Positions 41,270 to 44,422 of a stretch of 44,422 bases of DNA are shown here, in pieces. Numbering within the stretch: position 1 is the first letter of the stretch; each line of letters starts with the position of its first letter. The position numbers were made by a program, and so were the translations under genes. Origin of the DNA: a virus. Below the pieces are notes generated by a model that was not told the DNA's origin, did no database searches, and was given only the letters and a program-made list of their open reading frames with translations. The stretch is from positions 1 through 44,422 of IMG/VR virus record IMGVR_UViG_3300021499_000003; one strand, 5' to 3'.

Positions 41270-41445
41270 ACAGTAAACCTCCGATTGTCGTCAAACTTAA
41301 AACTATGCTTATTCGCTATCTTTCCATTTATCATGTTTAAAACTGAAATAATCTTGCCATGGTACTTTTCTTTGCTTTTACTTTTTATTATTTCATCCAA
41401 CTCTTCTCCTAAAGCCTTTGTTTTAAGTTTATTAATATCTATCAT
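41266..41445 (-). CDS. Hypothetical small protein, gene 1 of an isolated unit (59 aa)
   Basis: ATG 41445 with AAGGATTAGTAAATA upstream. MIDINKLKTKALGEELDEII, KSKSKEKYHGKIISVLNMIN, then KHSFKFDDNRRFTV. Basic and helical, with a short beta-like end. It and its partner form a two-gene unit with its own promoter and terminator. Such a layout suits a regulator pair or toxin-antitoxin, but the sequence does not prove either. Confidence 0.55.
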   Translation of the reverse strand: MIDINKLKTKALGEELDEIIKSKSKEKYHGKIISVLNMINGKIANKHSFKFDDNRRFTV

Positions 41446-41487
41446 TATTTACTAATCCTTAAACTATATTACAACTTTTCTTATACT

Positions 41488-41516
41488 ATCATAGTAAAAT
41501 CTGTAGTATTTGTCAA
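41488..41516 (-). promoter_or_regulatory. Promoter of the 41-kb two-gene unit
   Basis: Minus strand: TTGACA (41516-41511), 17 bases, TATGAT (41493-41488). The -10 lies inside the palindrome ACTATCATAGT (41485-41495), a good operator candidate. Near-consensus and strong. Confidence 0.75.
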
Positions 41517-41520
41517 TTAT

Positions 41521-41787
41521 TTAACTTATAACATCAAAAAAATTATCAGGCAAAGGCTTAAACTCATCATCTCCATCATAATCACCCAGTTTTTTGCAAA
41601 TTATTGAACCATCCTGCTTGTAAAGAACGAAATAAAAAGTATTTCCTATTTCAGATACTTCCTTATAAATTACTGAACAAATATCCTCTTTGTCATTAAT
41701 AAAATTAAAATCCCATAACTTTTTTTCTGCCCTTAAAGCTCCTAATAAAACAACAAATAATGAGATTATAATTAGTCTTTTAATCAT
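41521..41787 (-). CDS. Secreted or periplasmic small protein (88 aa)
   Basis: Signal peptide MIKRLIIISLFVVLLGALRA with Ala at 20, a good cleavage site before EKK. Mature part: WDFNFINDKEDICSVIYKEV, TFYFVLYKQDGSIICKKLGD, then an acidic end. Two Cys could form a disulphide outside the cytoplasm. Ribosome binding site AAAAGGGGAAACC. It could alter host surface, immunity to other phages or lysis; nothing is shown. Confidence 0.6.
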   Translation of the reverse strand: MIKRLIIISLFVVLLGALRAEKKLWDFNFINDKEDICSVIYKEVSEIGNTFYFVLYKQDGSIICKKLGDYDGDDEFKPLPDNFFDVIS

Positions 41788-41896
41788 GGTTTCCCCTTTT
41801 TTTTTCTATAACAAAACTTTCGCAAACATTCGCCATTTTAAAAATCTGTGTAGCTAATAACTCAACTAAATTTTCATCATCACAATAATTTTTCAC
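41780..41896 (-). CDS. Short linker ORF between membrane genes (38 aa)
   Basis: GTG 41896 with GGAAG upstream reads MKNYCDDENLVELLATQIFK and then MANVCESFVIEKKRGNHD. It overlaps the upstream gene by 17 bases and the downstream start by 8, giving a fully coupled chain. Looks protein-like (amphipathic helix, two Cys). Short and unclassified. Confidence 0.4.
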   Translation of the reverse strand: MKNYCDDENLVELLATQIFKMANVCESFVIEKKRGNHD

Positions 41897-42395
41897 TTAG
41901 CTTTTCTTCCATCCCATCCCTATCAATATGAATAATTTTAACGTCATCACCATTATTTAAATCGGAGGCACCTTTTTTTATTATAAGTATTTTTTTTAAA
42001 ATAAATCTATTTAAAATCTCTGCTTTTATAAAAATATTTTCTCCCGTTTGTCTCACGCCTAATTGTGCTTCCCACAAAGATTTATAAATAAATTGTCCGT
42101 ATTGCAATGCAAACCTATTCGTTATCGGATCAAAATAAATCCTATGTGCTGTATAAAAACCATAAGGAATGCTGCATAAAACACCGTTTCTATCTGGATC
42201 GTATTTGTCGCTTGGAATTCCAGTTAATTCATTTCTGTCAAGAAAATTTAAACCTAGATTAGCATTATTGTCTTTCTTTGTATTAAGTGTTTTCTTAATA
42301 GTTAATACAACAATTATCGAATTACTAATAATTGCAATGATGCTGCAGATGGCTAAAATAAGCACTAATCTAATCATAATTATCGCTACTCCCAT
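41880..42395 (-). CDS. Membrane-anchored protein carrying a tail-fibre segment (171 aa)
   Basis: Residues 5-33 are a strong membrane span (IIMIRLVLILAICSIIAIIS). Residues ~53-160 align with residues ~400-505 of the 1407-residue tail fibre: IPSDKYDPDRNGVL against IPVDKYDPNGDGVL, TAHRIYFDPIT against THRIRYAPLT, and IIKKGASDLNNGDDVKI against AVKRGATDLSDVDQAKF. The first four residues (MGVA) are the head of a hexamer module joined to this gene; MIRLVL at about residue 7 is an alternative start. Membrane placement of a fibre domain could block or bind receptors, but this is inference. Confidence 0.65.
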   Translation of the reverse strand: MGVAIIMIRLVLILAICSIIAIISNSIIVVLTIKKTLNTKKDNNANLGLNFLDRNELTGIPSDKYDPDRNGVLCSIPYGFYTAHRIYFDPITNRFALQYGQFIYKSLWEAQLGVRQTGENIFIKAEILNRFILKKILIIKKGASDLNNGDDVKIIHIDRDGMEEKLSEKLL

Positions 42396-42416
42396 TATTT
42401 TAATCTCTTTTTTTGT

Positions 42417-42572
42417 TTATTTAGACCCAGACCTAGACCCAGACCAAGACTTAGACCAAGACCCAGACCTAGAGTAAGACATAGACCCAGACATAGACCC
42501 AGCCCCAGAGCAAGAGTAAGACCTAGACCTAGAGTAAGACCTAGACCCTTCATTTGTGTACGCTATTCCCAT
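42417..42572 (-). CDS. Hexamer-repeat module protein, distant copy (51 aa)
   Basis: MGIAYTNEG head, then SRSYS, SRSYS, CSGAG and SMSGS repeats, ending GSK-stop. It is a seventh module-head site, far from the others in window coordinates but close to them if the genome is circular. It begins within the 3' end of the 137-residue gene and is followed by the AGAGATTAAAATA leader of the next head, which runs straight into the membrane protein gene. Confidence 0.45.
   Translation of the reverse strand: MGIAYTNEGSRSYSRSRSYSCSGAGSMSGSMSYSRSGSWSKSWSGSRSGSK
42423..42547. repeat. Hexanucleotide repeat tract 5
   Basis: About 20 units of the CTAGAC or CAAGAC family with ACATAGACCCAG and GAGTAAGAC variants, in the same phase as tracts 1-4. 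It lies inside the frame at 42417-42572. Confidence 0.85.
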
Positions 42573-42976
42573 TTTTTTTGTTCCTCCGGCAATTCATGAT
42601 CTTCGTTCTCCTCACAAAAAACTAATTTTTCAATAGGTGTTGCAAAACTGTCAAAAACTTTTTCTAAATTATCATTAACATTTTCAGCCAAATTATTTCC
42701 TACCCAAAAAAAATCTGTAGACCTTTTATAAATTTTTTCTATCTGGCAATAATATTTAATAGCCTGCAAAATATAAGGACTATGTGTTGTTATTATTACA
42801 TTTCTATTTTTTTTAATTTCTTTTTGAATAAATCGTATTTGTTCTTTAGGATGACGATTATTTTCAGGATTAAAAATTATTGTAAAATTATTTTCATCTA
42901 AATAGTTTACTAATTTCTTATTCCTTTTATCACTTTCACCACAAATAACTATTACTTTTTTTATTTTTTTATTCAT
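42563..42976 (-). CDS. ATPase-like C-terminal half without a P-loop (137 aa)
   Basis: TIIFNPENNRHPKEQIRFIQ (32-51) resembles the Walker B stretch of AAA/OLD-type ATPases (usual form IDEPENNLHP), and NVIITTHSPYILQAI (59-73) is the H-switch segment of the same families. The Asp-Glu of Walker B is missing (FNPE), and no Walker A lies before it, so it is a degenerate stand-alone half. The last residues (DHELPEEQKKWE) are near-copies of the end of the 114-residue protein at 820-1164, with the stop lost. Role unknown. Confidence 0.55.
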   Translation of the reverse strand: MNKKIKKVIVICGESDKRNKKLVNYLDENNFTIIFNPENNRHPKEQIRFIQKEIKKNRNVIITTHSPYILQAIKYYCQIEKIYKRSTDFFWVGNNLAENVNDNLEKVFDSFATPIEKLVFCEENEDHELPEEQKKWE

Positions 42977-43140
42977 ACCAACTCAATCTGATTTTTTTTT
43001 CGCCCATTTTTCTTTGACCAACCAAATTCTTTTTTGAATTTGAGTAATTGATATTCTGATATTTTGTATTTTTTACAAACCTCTGGATTTTTCATTAAGT
43101 AGTAATCTTCTAGGAGTTGTTTTTTATTTATTTGTTTCAT
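42973..43140 (-). CDS. Small helix-turn-helix-like protein (55 aa)
   Basis: KQINKKQLLEDYYLMKNPEV, then CKKYKISEYQLLKFKKEFGW and SKKNGRKKNQ. The pattern (PEVCKKYKISEYQLLKFKK) suits a helix-turn-helix, and the C-terminal basic patch suits DNA contact. It overlaps the HNH gene by 17 bases and the next gene by 4, so it is a coupled small gene. May assist the HNH enzyme. Confidence 0.55.
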   Translation of the reverse strand: MKQINKKQLLEDYYLMKNPEVCKKYKISEYQLLKFKKEFGWSKKNGRKKNQIELV

Positions 43141-43378
43141 TGTTTTCAGTCCTTTGTTTTAATAAATTTGAGAGAAAAACATTATAAAGCTTTCCTCCTT
43201 TTCGCTTGTTACATTTTATATGCACTATTTGCAAATTATCAATATTGTCCGAACCGCCCTTTGATCTCGGGATAATATGATCGATATTAGCCTTTTCTAT
43301 ATTTTTAATATTTACACCACATATTCCACATATTTGACTTTTTCCATACAATTTGTTTTTTAGTATTGTTTTGTTCAT
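43124..43378 (-). CDS. HNH endonuclease (84 aa)
   Basis: CGICGVNIKNIEKANIDHII with C17, C20 and H34, then PRSKGGSDNIDNLQIVHIKC with N48 and C56, gives the HNH metal-binding and catalytic core with zinc cysteines. Small stand-alone form. Next to DNA-binding repeat and helix-turn-helix genes, so it may be a free homing-type endonuclease, or assist packaging as HNH proteins do in other phages. Confidence 0.8.
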   Translation of the reverse strand: MNKTILKNKLYGKSQICGICGVNIKNIEKANIDHIIPRSKGGSDNIDNLQIVHIKCNKRKGGKLYNVFLSNLLKQRTENNETNK

Positions 43379-43383
43379 TTTAT

Positions 43384-43656
43384 TTATTTATTCAAAGCAT
43401 CTTCTATTGTGAAATTATAACGAAAAATTCGCCTATGTAGAGTATTGTATTTAATTCTCTTTTTTTTACTCCATTCTTTTATGGTTTTTGTCTCACCTTG
43501 ATGGGTAATTAATTTTTGCACAGGTTTATTAATTGCCTCCGCTACCGTCATTCCGTAGACATGAATTCGTTCATATAAGGTATAGTAGCTTACTTTCTTT
43601 TCTCTACTCCACGCACCTATGGTTTTTGTCTCACCCTTGTATGTAATAGTTTTCAT
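43384..43656 (-). CDS. Two-repeat DNA-binding protein of homing-endonuclease type (90 aa)
   Basis: Two ~45-residue repeats: ITYKGETKTIGAWSREKKVS, then YYTLYERIHVYGMTVAEAIN; and ITHQGETKTIKEWSKKKRIK, then YNTLHRRIFRYNFTIEDALN. This type of repeat (GETK...W...L..R......EAL) is known as the DNA-binding part attached to HNH homing endonucleases. Here it is a separate gene just upstream of the HNH gene. It probably guides DNA recognition. Confidence 0.7.
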   Translation of the reverse strand: MKTITYKGETKTIGAWSREKKVSYYTLYERIHVYGMTVAEAINKPVQKLITHQGETKTIKEWSKKKRIKYNTLHRRIFRYNFTIEDALNK

Positions 43657-43715
43657 TACTTATCCTTTATTGTTGTTTTTAATTCAATTTTTTTGGTTTC
43701 GTTAATTATTCTCAT
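43656..43715 (-). CDS. Possible 19-residue coupling peptide
   Basis: Between two genes, MRIINETKKIELKTTIKDK starts on an ATGA overlap with the upstream stop and ends on a TAATG overlap with the next start. It may only keep ribosomes moving between the genes. Weak call. Confidence 0.25.
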   Translation of the reverse strand: MRIINETKKIELKTTIKDK

Positions 43716-44065
43716 TTCACATAATCCATCAATTCATTTTCAAGATCAAATTCTATTCCATTTTTTTCTGCCCAAAAAGTAAAATATTCTAACTCATCTT
43801 CATCTTCATCTTCATCTTCGTCAATTTCCTGAAAAGCATTTTGTCCGATAACATATATAGAAACTAAAAAATCAGAATTAAGAGTAGTATTACCAGTAAG
43901 ATTAATAACCTCAAATTCTTCTGTTTTTAGATTCAAACAAAAATGATTATCAAAGCCCTTAATACTTTCATCATATGTTTTTTCTATTACTTCTTTCACC
44001 GAAAATTCATTCTCAAAGTTCTTAACAATTTTTTCCATAGTCTTTTTTGTAATTTCTTTTCTCAT
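43712..44065 (-). CDS. Acidic hypothetical early protein (117 aa)
   Basis: MRKEITKKTMEKIVKNFENE begins it, then HFCLNLKTEEFEVINLTGNT, a beta-rich core (FLVSIYVIGQNAF), and an EIDEDEDEDEDELEY acidic run near 80-94. First gene after the P3 promoter. The Asp/Glu run from GATGAA repeats resembles DNA-mimic or scaffold-type tails, but no family is recognised. Confidence 0.6.
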   Translation of the reverse strand: MRKEITKKTMEKIVKNFENEFSVKEVIEKTYDESIKGFDNHFCLNLKTEEFEVINLTGNTTLNSDFLVSIYVIGQNAFQEIDEDEDEDEDELEYFTFWAEKNGIEFDLENELMDYVK

Positions 44066-44112
44066 TTTCCTAATCCCCCTTGTTTGCCAAGCTTTTGCTT
44101 GATCTTGATTAC

Positions 44113-44140
44113 ATTATACCACATTTTAAGGCTTTGTCAA
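44113..44140 (-). promoter_or_regulatory. Leftward promoter P3 near the right end
   Basis: Minus strand: TTGACA (44140-44135), 16 bases, TATAAT (44118-44113), a near-perfect sigma-70 promoter. Its spacer begins AAGCCTTAAAA, close to the P1/P2 core. ATCTTGAT (44102-44109) and ATCAAGAT (44147-44154) flank it as an inverted repeat, which may be operator half-sites. It drives the 44065-41521 operon. Confidence 0.8.
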
Positions 44141-44257
44141 GGTTTTATCAAGATTTTTTTCACGACGGAAAATGAAATTTATTTTATTTTTTTATATTAT
44201 ACCTAGAAAATCCGTATAATCAGCATCGTTTCTCGTATTTTTATAATATCTTTTAAA

Positions 44258-44352
44258 AATCAATGCTCGCAATATACATCTGAACGAATACACTTAATAG
44301 CCCCTAAGCCCCTAAGGACACGTTCTTGAGTTATATTATGCGAGCGCTGATT
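44258..44352 (-). ncRNA. Candidate structured RNA or long terminator hairpin
   Basis: In a 300-base stretch without genes, three collinear helices pair: AATCA with TGATT (5 bp), GCTCGCA with TGCGAGC (7 bp) and ATATA with TATAT (5 bp), separated by a 2x2 internal loop and a 2-base bulge. They close a 55-base loop that carries the tandem CTTAGGGG CTTAGGGG on the minus strand. On the minus strand the stem is followed by TTT. It could be an RNA with a function or the terminator for the repeat-gene transcript. Confidence 0.45.
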
Positions 44353-44369
44353 TATTTATTTTATTAACT

Positions 44370-44422
44370 CTAAAAGCTATCGCCAGAGCCAGAGCCAAAA
44401 CCAGAGCCATCGCCACCGCTAT
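44370..44422 (-). CDS. GDG-repeat protein, C-terminal part, cut by window end
   Basis: Open minus frame from the window edge, SGGDGSGFGSGSGDSF then TAG at 44372-44370. It is the same repeat type as 1-60 and 1188-1385. Joined to position 1 it would continue the frame that begins at 60 except for one missing base (113 bases, not a multiple of 3), as expected for a break or miscount inside a repeat. Confidence 0.5.
   Translation of the reverse strand, partial: SGGDGSGFGSGSGDSF

Noticed and set aside
1-44422. Integrase, attachment site, insertion sequence, reverse transcriptase or tRNA gene
   Set aside because: No such gene was recognised on reading all frames; absence cannot be proved without profile searches.

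Overview
The window looks like one nearly complete genome of a small, low-GC, tailed bacteriophage with podovirus morphology. The evidence is a contiguous minus-strand late block (about 40.9 kb down to 11.4 kb) that reads, in order: small and large terminase, portal, Bbp19-like protein, scaffold, major capsid protein, Bbp16-like cement protein, fibre-like protein, tail tubular proteins A and B, three internal virion proteins including one of 2504 residues, tail fibres, then lysis candidates. The capsid, cement and Bbp19 genes resemble Bordetella phage BPP-1, but no reverse transcriptase or template/variable repeat pair of a diversity-generating retroelement was recognised. No integrase was recognised. 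The host cannot be named from the sequence. Strong GGAG-type ribosome binding sites and sigma-70-like promoters point to a bacterium with conventional initiation.

Layout. (1) 1-2340, minus strand: an unusual array of small genes joined by hexanucleotide repeat tracts (units like GGTCTA). Many genes share an almost identical head (MGVAYTNEG or MGIDEMTLGELK). A ribbon-helix-helix protein with an apparently leaderless promoter opens the array. (2) 2340-2785: an origin-like region with a perfect DnaA box, iterons and hairpins. (3) 2785-4900, minus strand: a winged-helix replication protein and small early genes. (4) About 5.0 kb: divergent promoters. (5) 5097-11236, plus strand: a recombination and nuclease operon (RecT, YqaJ exonuclease, VRR-NUC) that also holds three tandem paralogues built of DINAx pentapeptide repeats. 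(6) 11282-40956: the late block, ending at 11.3 kb in a terminator that overlaps a competing hairpin. (7) 41006-41445: a two-gene unit with its own promoter and terminator. (8) 41521-44140, minus strand: secreted, membrane and DNA-binding or nuclease small proteins. It includes another hexamer-repeat module and a membrane-anchored copy of a tail-fibre segment. (9) 44160-44422: no gene except a repeat-protein tail, plus a strong structured-RNA candidate.

The two ends carry the two halves of one GDG-repeat gene. The genome is therefore probably circular or circularly permuted, and the sequence was probably broken inside a repeat. Three promoters share a -35/spacer core (GGCTTAAAA or a one-base variant), which suggests common control of the early transcripts. 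The most distinctive feature is the cassette-like region around the ends (1-2340 and 42.4-42.6 kb). There, gene heads, gene tails and repeat tracts have been shuffled between unrelated genes, in a phage that encodes its own single-strand annealing recombinase.
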